Both the position numbers and the translations under genes were made by a program. From Deltaproteobacteria bacterium (GTDB lineage: Bacteria > Myxococcota > XYA12-FULL-58-9 > JAUUZB01): DNA of 5,073 nt. The notes below the pieces were generated by a model that was given only the letters and a program-made list of their open reading frames with translations, was not told the origin of the DNA and ran no database searches. Of the stretch, positions 1 through 5,073 are shown piece after piece. The first letter of the stretch is position 1. Each line of letters begins with the position of its first letter. The stretch covers positions 1 to 5,073 of the forward strand of contig JAUUZB010000422.1 of the NCBI GenBank assembly GCA_030590185.1. Direction: 5' to 3'.

Positions 1-279
1 ATCGTCATCGACGACTACCGCATCCTCAACCCCGAGGGCCTGCGCTTCTCCAATGAGTTCGTGCGCCACAAGATCCTCGATGCCATCGGTGACCTCGCGC
101 TGCTCGGCATGACCGTTATCGGCCGCTTGCGTTTGCACCGCCCCGGGCACGCGCTCAACACCAAGCTGCTCGAAGAGATCCTCGCGGACGAAGCCAACTA
201 CGAGATCCTACCGGCCGAGGAGGCGACCACGGTCGTGCAGCCCGGCCGCCTGTTCGAGCCCTCCGATAGTTTCGCCTAG
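1..279 (+). CDS. lpxC: LpxC, UDP-3-O-acyl-N-acetylglucosamine deacetylase (C-terminal part, 5' end outside window)
   Basis: This is the last 92 codons of the zinc-dependent deacetylase that performs the first committed step of lipid A synthesis, in the cytoplasm. Reading frame 1 is open from base 1 to the TAG at 277-279. The signature VRHKILDAIGDL lies at visible residues 22-33, followed by PGHALN at 48-53. By analogy with E. coli LpxC, visible His23 and Asp27 match zinc ligands His238 and Asp242, and His50 matches catalytic His265. The spacings (4 and 23 residues) are identical to E. coli. The third zinc ligand (E. coli His79) lies upstream of the window. The 42 residues after the catalytic His are close to the usual tail length, so the 3' end looks intact. 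The gene marks a Gram-negative host. It faces the next gene tail to tail across 14 bp, in which no convincing terminator hairpin with a U-tract is visible. Confidence 0.97.
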   Translation: MVIDDYRILNPEGLRFSNEFVRHKILDAIGDLALLGMTVIGRLRLHRPGHALNTKLLEEILADEANYEILPAEEATTVVQPGRLFEPSDSFA

Positions 280-293
280 GCTCGGGCGAGGGC

Positions 294-1184
294 TCAGGGC
301 CACTCGCAGGTCGAGGGTAGGGCCGCGGCCATGGCCGCGAACATCGCCCGGTACTCCCGTTTGAGTGCCGCCTCCTCCGCGGCGAAGCGGCGCTCGGCCC
401 GCTCGCCCTGTGCTGTCTGCTCCGCAGGGGTGAGGGGGCGCTCGGTGCATTCCGGCGGCCGGCCGTCCCCGCGATAGGGAGCGTAGTCGCAGGTGTGCAC
501 GCGACCCTCGGCGAGGGCGGCGGCGATGTCGCGGCGCAGCTCGGCGCGTTGGGCCAGGCCCCGATCGCGCAGGGACTCCGGCGATTCGGTGAGCACCAAC
601 AGCAGCGCGAGGGGAGCCTCCTTGGCGTTCACCCGCAACTCGCTCGCCGCGACCTGGTGGCTGAGGGTGGAGCCGAGCTGCACGCTGAGCGCGGGCGAGC
701 CCTTGGGCCGGTCGAAACGGTCAAACTTCAGGGACAGGCCCGAACCGACCACCCGCTTGCCCTCGACGGCGAACGAGAGGCTCATGCCCCAGCCGGTTCG
801 TGTCGGGGTCTGCAATGCGTTGAGCCCCATGCCGAAGACCTGGGGGAAACCTTGGGGATAGAACAGGGTGGTGAGCTCGAGCGCGTGTTGGTCGCGACGC
901 CGGGCTGACCCGCTCGCTATCTGACAATCCGGGCGGGCGCCCGCGCCTCGACACCAGCGGGCGCGGAAGAAGTTTCCGCCTTTCTGGTAGGCGATGTGTC
1001 GGAAGGTCGGGCCGGGCATGGCGCGGATGCAAGCGTCGAGGGTGACGAGCTTGGCGCCGAGAACCGGGTTTTCGAAGCGTAGGTCCGCGAGAGGGGAGGG
1101 GGGATCGGCCGATGCGGTGGTGGTCCACGCGAGGCAGGCGGTCGCTAGCCACGGGCCGAGCCATTTGCCGGTGGACGGGGGCAT
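294..1184 (-). CDS. Exported six-cysteine protein of unknown function
   Basis: This encodes 296 aa, read from the ATG at 1184-1182 to the TGA at 296-294. The frame stays open far upstream, to 1730, but this ATG is chosen because a textbook Sec signal peptide follows directly: a Lys at residue 7, a hydrophobic stretch at about 9-20 and an ASA cleavage motif at 24-26, giving a mature start at Asp27. No clear Shine-Dalgarno sequence precedes it. The mature protein has six cysteines (52, 78, 87, 232, 246, 293), an even number that suits disulfides in an oxidising compartment. The middle (about 100-205) is rich in alternating hydrophobic residues and looks beta-rich. Residues 254-290 are a charged Ala/Glu/Arg helix, and the protein ends in a short Cys-containing tail. 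I do not recognise the family. Periplasmic or outer-membrane-associated location is an inference. It is transcribed convergently with lpxC and divergently from the translocator-like gene. Confidence 0.75.
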   Translation of the reverse strand: MPPSTGKWLGPWLATACLAWTTTASADPPSPLADLRFENPVLGAKLVTLDACIRAMPGPTFRHIAYQKGGNFFRARWCRGAGARPDCQIASGSARRRDQHALELTTLFYPQGFPQVFGMGLNALQTPTRTGWGMSLSFAVEGKRVVGSGLSLKFDRFDRPKGSPALSVQLGSTLSHQVAASELRVNAKEAPLALLLVLTESPESLRDRGLAQRAELRRDIAAALAEGRVHTCDYAPYRGDGRPPECTERPLTPAEQTAQGERAERRFAAEEAALKREYRAMFAAMAAALPSTCEWP

Positions 1185-1297
1185 GCTGCGTTTTATCGTT
1201 GCCGGGGGAAAAAACAAGAGGTCCGGCGGCCGCGAGCGTCCTTGGTGGGCGGAACAGCTCGCCGGCCTCTTTCTGGTCTTTCTCGGTCGCCGCTGCG

Positions 1298-1352
1298 CTG
1301 ATCGTCCCATCTTGGCCCATGGGCGGGTCCCAGGACGCGACACTGATCGTCC
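1298..1352 (+). repeat. Pair of 10-bp direct repeats, candidate activator-binding sites
   Basis: CTGATCGTCC occurs at 1298-1307 and again at 1343-1352, exactly 45 bp apart. Taking the seven bases before each copy into account, the match is 14 of 17. Relative to the start site inferred from the sigma-54 promoter, the copies are centred near -117 and -72, in the usual range for sites of sigma-54 enhancer-binding proteins. The repeat is seen directly. Its role as an upstream activating sequence is an inference. Confidence 0.45.
1315..1324. promoter_or_regulatory. 10-bp perfect palindrome between the direct repeats
   Basis: GCCCATGGGC is its own reverse complement and sits between the two CTGATCGTCC copies. 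It could be a dimer-binding operator. In DNA this GC-rich, a 10-bp palindrome can also arise by chance, so confidence is low. Confidence 0.25.
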
Positions 1353-1392
1353 GCGGCGTCCAGGAAACTCCCTTGATTCTAGTGGGTCGGCC

Positions 1393-1409
1393 TTGGCCCG
1401 GAGTTTGCG
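1393..1409 (+). promoter_or_regulatory. Sigma-54 (RpoN) -24/-12 promoter
   Basis: TTGGCCCGGAGTTTGCG matches the sigma-54 consensus YTGGCACGNNNNTTGCW at every specified position except two (A to C at the sixth, W to G at the last). The invariant GG (1395-1396) and GC (1407-1408) are separated by exactly 10 bp, as required. The predicted transcript start is near 1420. That leaves a leader of about 29 nt with a Shine-Dalgarno sequence before the ATG at 1449. Match and position relative to the gene are both good. Transcription from this promoter would need an ATP-dependent enhancer-binding protein. Confidence 0.7.
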
Positions 1410-1436
1410 AGGGTAGCCGCCAACCCCTTCGGACGT

Positions 1437-1441
1437 AGGAG
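1437..1441 (+). promoter_or_regulatory. Ribosome binding site of the translocator-like gene
   Basis: AGGAG lies 7 nt before the ATG at 1449, an optimal core and spacing. It fixes the start of this gene. Confidence 0.85.
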
Positions 1442-1448
1442 AAAGACC

Positions 1449-2645
1449 ATGCCAGCCACCATCGACGGCGCGACGCGCGTGAAGATCCCGGATGGATCCC
1501 GCGATTTGACCGCGCAGCAACCGGCGTCGAGTCCGGGCGAGCATCGGCTGCGGCCTGAGAGCGCGAATCGGGCGACAACCCGAGGGACCGGGGGAGTCGC
1601 GGGCGTGCAGGATTCGAAATCTGCGGGGCGAACGCTCAAGATTCGGGCCGCGGCTGCGCAGTCCCAGGGTGAGGCCTTTGCGCTGCCACCGCCTCGACCG
1701 CCCACGCCGGAGCTCAACGAAGCGCTGCACCAGGGAGCAGAGTCGTTCATTGCGAACGTCTCCCTGATCCTCGACGGCCTGCTGCGCGACGGTGGACTCA
1801 CGCCCGAGCCGCCCGTCTACGGGCCACCGGTGTTTCGCGCCGCCCTCGGGCTACTCGAGGAGATACCCCTACCGACCGCCGCTGCGCCATTGGCTGCTGC
1901 GGCCGAGGCCCTTGCTGCCAGCGGCGATCCGGTGCGGCCGTTTTCCCAGGTCAGCGCCGAATCGCTGATGGCGTTGTTTCTGATCCTGAACATCAACGAC
2001 CCGAACAACTCGGTCGAGACCCACCAGGATCTCAACGAGCTGGCCACCAACCTGCGCCAGCAGGCCCTCGACGAGGCCGAGGCCAAGGCCGAGGTCGCCC
2101 GGGAGCTGCAACAGGAGCTCGAGTCGGCGATCGAACAGGCCCAGATGGTCGAGCGCGTGGCGCAAATCGGGGCGGTCGTTCTCGCCGTGGTCCTCACGGT
2201 CGTGATTTCGGTGGTGACCGCGGGGGCCGCAGCAGCGCCGGCGGCGGCGGCGAGCGGGGCGGTTGGGGGTGGAGTCGGTGCGGCGGGGGGCGGGGGTGCC
2301 GCCACGGCCGGGGTGAGCGCGCAGGTCGCGGCCAACTTGGTGGCCGAGGCGGTGACCTCCACAGCCAGCGGGGTCGCGGCCGCGGTCGAGGCCGCCAAGC
2401 AGGTGTACCAGGCTTCCCAAACGGCCGAGGTTCAATACGCATCCGCCGATGTCGATGAGGCCAGCAACGATGTTGAGCGGGCCCGGGCGCGCGCCGAGCG
2501 CGAGCAGGAGATCATCGACGACGAGGCCGCGATCATGAAGTTGATCATGGAGAGTAAGAGCCAGACTGTTGATGCGTTCACCAAGATGCTCGCCTCGCAG
2601 TTGGAGACGGGGATGGGCGTGTTGTCCGTCGGGACGGGGGGTTGA
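1449..2645 (+). CDS. Putative type III secretion translocator-like protein (SctE/SseC/YopB class)
   Basis: This encodes 398 aa, from an ATG with a strong Shine-Dalgarno sequence to the TGA at 2643-2645. Residues 1-90 are polar, Pro/Ala/Arg-rich and probably disordered, with no Sec signal peptide. Residues 95-180 contain amphipathic helices. Residues 185-238 form a charged coiled coil rich in Ala, Glu and Gln. A strongly hydrophobic segment follows at about 239-268 and runs into a Gly/Ala run at 268-286. A second, weaker Ala/Val-rich helix spans 287-318, and a C-terminal coiled coil spans 323-385. There is no cysteine. Known translocators (SipB/IpaB, YopB, SseC) share this layout: a coiled coil, then a membrane hairpin, then a C-terminal coiled coil and an unstructured secretion-signal N-terminus. 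That similarity is architectural, not a proven homology, and no other type III secretion gene or chaperone is visible here. The alternative is an unrelated coiled-coil membrane protein. The gene lies directly behind a sigma-54 promoter. Confidence 0.6.
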   Translation: MPATIDGATRVKIPDGSRDLTAQQPASSPGEHRLRPESANRATTRGTGGVAGVQDSKSAGRTLKIRAAAAQSQGEAFALPPPRPPTPELNEALHQGAESFIANVSLILDGLLRDGGLTPEPPVYGPPVFRAALGLLEEIPLPTAAAPLAAAAEALAASGDPVRPFSQVSAESLMALFLILNINDPNNSVETHQDLNELATNLRQQALDEAEAKAEVARELQQELESAIEQAQMVERVAQIGAVVLAVVLTVVISVVTAGAAAAPAAAASGAVGGGVGAAGGGGAATAGVSAQVAANLVAEAVTSTASGVAAAVEAAKQVYQASQTAEVQYASADVDEASNDVERARARAEREQEIIDDEAAIMKLIMESKSQTVDAFTKMLASQLETGMGVLSVGTGG

Positions 2646-2651
2646 GCGGGG

Positions 2652-2906
2652 ATGCGCAGCGGCCTATGGCGAGTTCATCCGTCGCGACTCGGTGAGCTCG
2701 TTCGTCACCTCGAACACCAGCGACGCTTCCAGCGGCTGAGAGACCCTTTTGCCGGGCTGCCCATGACCCTGGAGACCCCCAAACCGACTCCCCACGCCGA
2801 TCCGATCAACCTCGCGGTGCTCCGGGCCCTCGCCGGCAAGAAGCGGGTGACGGCGCGCGCCCAGCGCCTGGCTCGACAGCCCTTTTCGCAGCCGGTTGCC
2901 GGATAG
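2652..2906 (+). CDS. Doubtful small ORF (84 aa), possibly starting internally at 2763
   Basis: The ORF starts 6 nt after the stop of the translocator-like gene, in the same frame, and ends at the TAG 2904-2906. There is no good ribosome binding site, only a G-run touching the ATG, although coupling to the upstream stop is possible. Codon use is uneven. By my count, codons 1-37 have about 70% G/C in third positions or slightly less, while the part from the internal ATG at 2763 (47 aa, Pro-rich then Lys/Arg-rich) has about 83%. In the first part the +1 frame looks more gene-like. If real, the product is a small basic protein of unknown function. Non-coding sequence is an equally fair reading. 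Confidence 0.25.
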   Translation: MRSGLWRVHPSRLGELVRHLEHQRRFQRLRDPFAGLPMTLETPKPTPHADPINLAVLRALAGKKRVTARAQRLARQPFSQPVAG

Positions 2907-2941
2907 GCGGCCCGACGGCTCCGCAGCCCCCGCAATGAAGT

Positions 2942-2970
2942 TTGACGGGCTGATATCCCTCTCCTAGACT
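2942..2970 (+). promoter_or_regulatory. Sigma-70-type promoter of the Cys-rich lipoprotein gene
   Basis: The -35 element TTGACG (2942-2947) matches TTGACA at 5 of 6 positions. An exactly 17-bp spacer separates it from the -10 element TAGACT (2965-2970), which matches TATAAT at 4 of 6. The predicted start is near 2977, giving a leader of about 66 nt to the ATG at 3043. It is the best housekeeping-type promoter I see in the window. Confidence 0.6.
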
Positions 2971-2975
2971 TCGGA

Positions 2976-2991
2976 TAGGAAAGCCTTCCTG
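2976..2991 (+). promoter_or_regulatory. Short stem-loop at the predicted 5' end of the lipoprotein mRNA
   Basis: AGGAA (2977-2981) pairs with TTCCT (2986-2990) around an AGCC loop, and a T-G wobble at 2976/2991 can extend the stem. The same TAGGA (2976-2980) can also pair with TCCTA at 2962-2966, around a loop containing CTTCGG. A T-rich stretch (GGTTTCTTT) follows at 2995-3003. The stem may stabilise the mRNA 5' end. A weak terminator for upstream transcripts is also possible. Confidence 0.35.
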
Positions 2992-3032
2992 AGGGGTTTC
3001 TTTGCCTTGCCCACGCGAGCGCGCCCCCGGGT

Positions 3033-3036
3033 GGAG
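3033..3036 (+). promoter_or_regulatory. Ribosome binding site of the Cys-rich lipoprotein gene
   Basis: GGAG lies 6 nt before the ATG at 3043. An in-frame GTG at 3031 overlaps this site and is therefore rejected as the start. Confidence 0.65.
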
Positions 3037-3042
3037 TTACGT

Positions 3043-5073
3043 ATGCGATATATTTTGCTCACCTGCTCTTTGCTGGTGACGACCTCCTGCAGCACGTCCC
3101 CACAGGATCTGATCCGCGATCCGCAATGGTCCCACCTCTTTGACGATCTGCTCGGGGTTGGTCCAATTTGCGGCAATGGCCTGCGCGAGAAGGGCGAGGA
3201 GTGCGATGGCGGCGACCTGATCGACGGCGACGGCTGCTCCTCACGTTGCCTGGTGGAGCCCCCCCGGTGCGGCGACGGGGTGCTCAACGCTGGTGAGCAA
3301 TGTGACGACGGCAATGACGAGGCCTGCGACGGCTGCAGCGATTGCCGCTACGAGGCATGCGGCAACGGCACCATGGAGTGCGACGAGGCCTGTGATGACG
3401 GCAACCTGGTCAACCGTGACGGTTGCTCAGCCACCTGCCGCATCGAGAGCCCGACCTGCGGCAATTGGGTGGTCGACGCTGACGCCGGCGAGGAGTGCGA
3501 CGACGGCAACAACGATCCCTGCGACGGCTGTGCCCCGGCCTGCACCATCGAGCGTTGCGGCAACCGGCTGCTCGATTGCGGCGAGGAGTGCGATGACGCC
3601 GACCTCGAGGGTGACGACGAGTGCTCTCCGACCTGCATGGTCGTGCCGCCCCTGTGTGGCGACGGCTCGCAGATCGACCCGGAGGAGTGCGACGATCGTA
3701 ATAATCTCCCCTGCGACGGCTGCTCGGCCTTTTGTACCGAAGAGCGCTGCGGCAACGGCACCCTCGACTGCACCGACGAGTGCGAGGACGGCAACCTGGT
3801 CGACGGCGACGGCTGTTCGAGCAGTTGCCTGATTGAGAACATCCTGTGCGGCGACGGCGTGCAGAGCACCGACGAAGAGTGCGACGACGGCAACAACCTG
3901 CCCTGCGATGGCTGCGGCCCAGCCTGTCACGAGGAGCTCTGCGGCAACGGCCTGCTCGACTGCGGTGAGGACTGTGACGACGGCAACCAGCTCGCCGGCG
4001 ACGGCTGCTCGCCGATCTGTCGGGTCGAGTCTGTGGATTGCGGCGATGGCGATATCGACGGCTTCGAGGATTGTGACGACGGCAACAACGCGCCCTGCGA
4101 TGGCTGTTCACCGGCCTGCACGTACGAGGAGTGCGGCAACGGCCTGCTCGACTGCCTCGATGAGTGCGACGACGGCAACCTGATTGACGGTGACGGCTGC
4201 TCCGCGGAGTGCACCGTCGAGGCCACCCTCTGTGGCAACGGCCAGCTCGACGCCGGGGAGGAATGCGACGACGGTGCTAACCTGCCCTGCGACGGCTGCT
4301 CAGGGATTTGCCGGGTGGAGGTGTGTGGCAACGGCGCGGTGGAGTGCGCCGAGGGTTGCGACGACGGCAACCTCGAGCCCGGGGATGGCTGTTCGTCGCT
4401 GTGCACCATCGAGCAAGTCAACTGCGGCAACGGCGTCCTCGACAGCGGCGAGGAGTGCGACGACGGTGCTCACGTGGCCTGTGACGGCTGCTCGCCGATC
4501 TGTTTGGTGGAGCGCTGCGGCAATAACCTGATCGAGTGCGATGAGGCCTGTGACGACGGCAACGGTCTGCCCGGGGACGGCTGTTCCCCCACCTGCACCA
4601 TCGAGGTGCCGGAGTGTGGCGACGGGTTTATCAATGGCACCGAGCAGTGCGACGACGGCAATCATGACTCCTGCGACGGCTGCGGTCCGCTGTGCACCCA
4701 TGAGATCTGTGGCAACGGCATCGTCGACTGTCCGGCTCTCGAGGAGTGCGACGACGGCAACCAGATCAGCGGCGATGGCTGCGCCGCCGATTGCACCCTC
4801 GAGCCAGCGAGCTGTGGCGACGGTCAGTTGAACTCGGGTGAGGACTGCGACGATGGCAACAACGCCCCCTGCGACGGCTGCAACGCTACCTGTGCCCTCG
4901 AAGAGTGCGGCAACAACGTGGTGGACTGCTTGGAGGAATGCGACGACGGCAACCTGATCGGCGGCGACGGCTGCTCCATGTTTTGCCTGCACGAGCCGGC
5001 GACTTGTGGCGACGGCAACCTCGATTCGGGTGAGGAGTGCGACGATGGCAACAACTTCTCCTGCGACGGTTGC
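3043..5073 (+). CDS. Giant cysteine-rich repeat surface lipoprotein (DUF4215 / myxo_disulf_rpt type), 3' end outside window
   Basis: The frame is open from the ATG at 3043 to the window end: 677 codons with no stop. Residues 1-15 form a short signal peptide ending VTTS before Cys16. This is a plausible but imperfect lipobox (Thr at -3), followed by Ser at +2, so an outer-membrane lipoprotein is likely. Residues 17-42 are a linker. From Cys43, 20 tandem units of 30-35 aa fill the rest, with 98 cysteines and very high Asp/Glu/Gly/Asn content. Each unit has the CGNG or CGDG start, the central CDDGN and the DGCS motif typical of the Myxococcus Cys-rich repeat family, also known from animal pappalysins. 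The repeats should fold as small disulfide-bonded, possibly calcium-binding modules outside the cell. Adhesion, a stalk or a surface scaffold are possible roles, all inferred. A catalytic or binding domain may follow beyond the window. The gene has its own sigma-70-like promoter. Confidence 0.93.
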   Translation, partial: MRYILLTCSLLVTTSCSTSPQDLIRDPQWSHLFDDLLGVGPICGNGLREKGEECDGGDLIDGDGCSSRCLVEPPRCGDGVLNAGEQCDDGNDEACDGCSDCRYEACGNGTMECDEACDDGNLVNRDGCSATCRIESPTCGNWVVDADAGEECDDGNNDPCDGCAPACTIERCGNRLLDCGEECDDADLEGDDECSPTCMVVPPLCGDGSQIDPEECDDRNNLPCDGCSAFCTEERCGNGTLDCTDECEDGNLVDGDGCSSSCLIENILCGDGVQSTDEECDDGNNLPCDGCGPACHEELCGNGLLDCGEDCDDGNQLAGDGCSPICRVESVDCGDGDIDGFEDCDDGNNAPCDGCSPACTYEECGNGLLDCLDECDDGNLIDGDGCSAECTVEATLCGNGQLDAGEECDDGANLPCDGCSGICRVEVCGNGAVECAEGCDDGNLEPGDGCSSLCTIEQVNCGNGVLDSGEECDDGAHVACDGCSPICLVERCGNNLIECDEACDDGNGLPGDGCSPTCTIEVPECGDGFINGTEQCDDGNHDSCDGCGPLCTHEICGNGIVDCPALEECDDGNQISGDGCAADCTLEPASCGDGQLNSGEDCDDGNNAPCDGCNATCALEECGNNVVDCLEECDDGNLIGGDGCSMFCLHEPATCGDGNLDSGEECDDGNNFSCDGC
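3169..5073 (+). repeat. Twenty tandem Cys-rich units alternating A-B-A-B
   Basis: Units start at 3169, 3268, 3358, 3457, 3556, 3655, 3748, 3847, 3940, 4039, 4132, 4231, 4324, 4423, 4516, 4615, 4708, 4813, 4906 and 5005 (the last is cut by the window end). Odd units (type A, mostly 33 aa) have cysteines at positions 1, 8, 12, 23 and 27. Even units (type B, mostly 31 aa) have them at 1, 12, 20, 23 and 27. Unit 1 is A-like but lacks Cys8. Linkers alternate too: three residues after the conserved Glu leaving an A unit, one residue leaving a B unit (unit 5 has Val in place of that Glu). The A+B period is about 64 aa (192 nt). Units 4 and 17 carry 2-residue insertions before the CDDGN motif. Unit 5 is the most degenerate (CDDAD, DDEC). 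Units differ at many synonymous sites, so the amplification is not recent. Confidence 0.95.

Larger units (their letters stand above)
1185..1448. other. Divergent intergenic region, 264 bp
   Basis: This region separates the divergent start codons at 1184 (-) and 1449 (+). It carries the sigma-54 promoter for the + strand gene, a 10-bp direct repeat and a 10-bp palindrome, each listed separately. On the - strand I see no convincing promoter. An AT-rich GATAAAA-like stretch lies only about 10 nt from the - strand start codon, too close to be a normal -10 element. Open frames run through this region on both strands, but they have no start signals or recognisable products, and I treat them as high-GC shadows. 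Confidence 0.7.
2907..3042. other. Intergenic region before the Cys-rich lipoprotein gene
   Basis: This stretch of 136 bp contains a sigma-70-like promoter, a short stem-loop at the predicted transcript start and the ribosome binding site of the downstream gene, listed separately. A weak GCCG/CGGC inverted repeat at 2898-2911 straddles the end of the small ORF. It lacks a U-tract, so I do not call it a terminator. Confidence 0.6.

Noticed and set aside
275..293. Terminator between the convergent lpxC and exported-protein genes
   Set aside because: Only a CTCG/CGAG inverted repeat with too small a loop and a CCTAGG palindrome are present. There is no stable stem with a U-tract on either strand.
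493..1438. + strand open frames over the exported-protein gene and the intergenic region
   Set aside because: No recognisable product or ribosome binding site was seen. They lie mostly opposite a better-supported gene and are expected in DNA this GC-rich.
1185..1730. Upstream extension of the - strand exported-protein frame to a 478-aa product
   Set aside because: The extension would overlap the translocator-like gene and its promoter, is Arg/Pro/Ser-rich without recognisable sequence, and would bury a clear signal peptide inside the protein.
1817..2442. - strand open frames opposite the translocator-like gene
   Set aside because: These are low-complexity Ala/Thr or Arg/Pro products that mirror the Ala/Gly-rich coding sequence on the + strand.
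3293..4831. + strand Thr/Ala-rich open frames across the repeats
   Set aside because: They are shifted readings of the same repeat. The frame starting at 3043 alone has a signal peptide, a ribosome binding site, the family motifs and no stop over 677 codons.
3410..4992. Long - strand open frames across the Cys-rich repeats (230 codons or so)
   Set aside because: They are antisense shadows of the repeated codons. Their products are low-complexity Arg/Ser or Ala/Val repeats in register with the + strand units, with no sign of independent start signals or families.
3169..5073. CRISPR array or mobile repeat
   Set aside because: The periodicity is in-frame coding repetition with diverged nucleotide sequence, not identical repeats with unique spacers. 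No transposase or terminal inverted repeats are visible.

Overview
The window is GC-rich DNA from a Gram-negative bacterium, most likely a Myxococcota (former deltaproteobacterial) species. Three things support this: the 3' end of lpxC (outer-membrane lipid A synthesis), a very long protein built from the Cys-rich repeat family first described in Myxococcus (DUF4215 / myxo_disulf_rpt type), and a near-consensus sigma-54 promoter. The taxonomic call is an inference from gene content and base composition.

Layout. (1) 1-279, + strand: the last 92 codons of lpxC. (2) 294-1184, - strand: a 296-aa exported protein with a clear signal peptide, six mature cysteines and no recognised family. It meets lpxC tail to tail with only 14 bp between the stop codons. 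(3) 1185-1448: a divergent intergenic region. It holds a strong sigma-54 (-24/-12) promoter at 1393-1409 and, upstream, a perfect 10-bp direct repeat and a perfect 10-bp palindrome that could bind an enhancer-binding protein. (4) 1449-2645, + strand: a 398-aa cysteine-free protein with a disordered N-terminus, a coiled coil, a hydrophobic Ala/Gly-rich membrane segment and a C-terminal coiled coil. Its architecture resembles type III secretion translocators (SctE/SseC/YopB class). (5) 2652-2906: a doubtful small ORF, overlapped by a possible frameshifted tail of the preceding gene. (6) 2907-3042: an intergenic region with a good sigma-70-like promoter and a small hairpin at the predicted transcript start. 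(7) 3043 to the window end, + strand: a huge Cys/Asp-rich probable surface lipoprotein, 677 residues so far and still open. It carries 20 tandem repeats in a strictly alternating two-type (A/B) arrangement.

How they fit together. lpxC is a housekeeping gene and looks unrelated to the rest. The other three proteins all appear destined for the envelope or beyond: a Sec-exported protein, a putative secreted pore/translocator protein and a disulfide-rich surface lipoprotein. The promoters differ (sigma-54 for the translocator-like gene, sigma-70-like for the lipoprotein), so they are probably separate transcription units. The most notable finding is the repeat protein. Every B unit has an extra cysteine near its middle, and every following A unit has an extra cysteine near its start. 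The first unit, which has no B unit before it, lacks that cysteine. This predicts that the structural module is a B+A pair stapled by an inter-unit disulfide.
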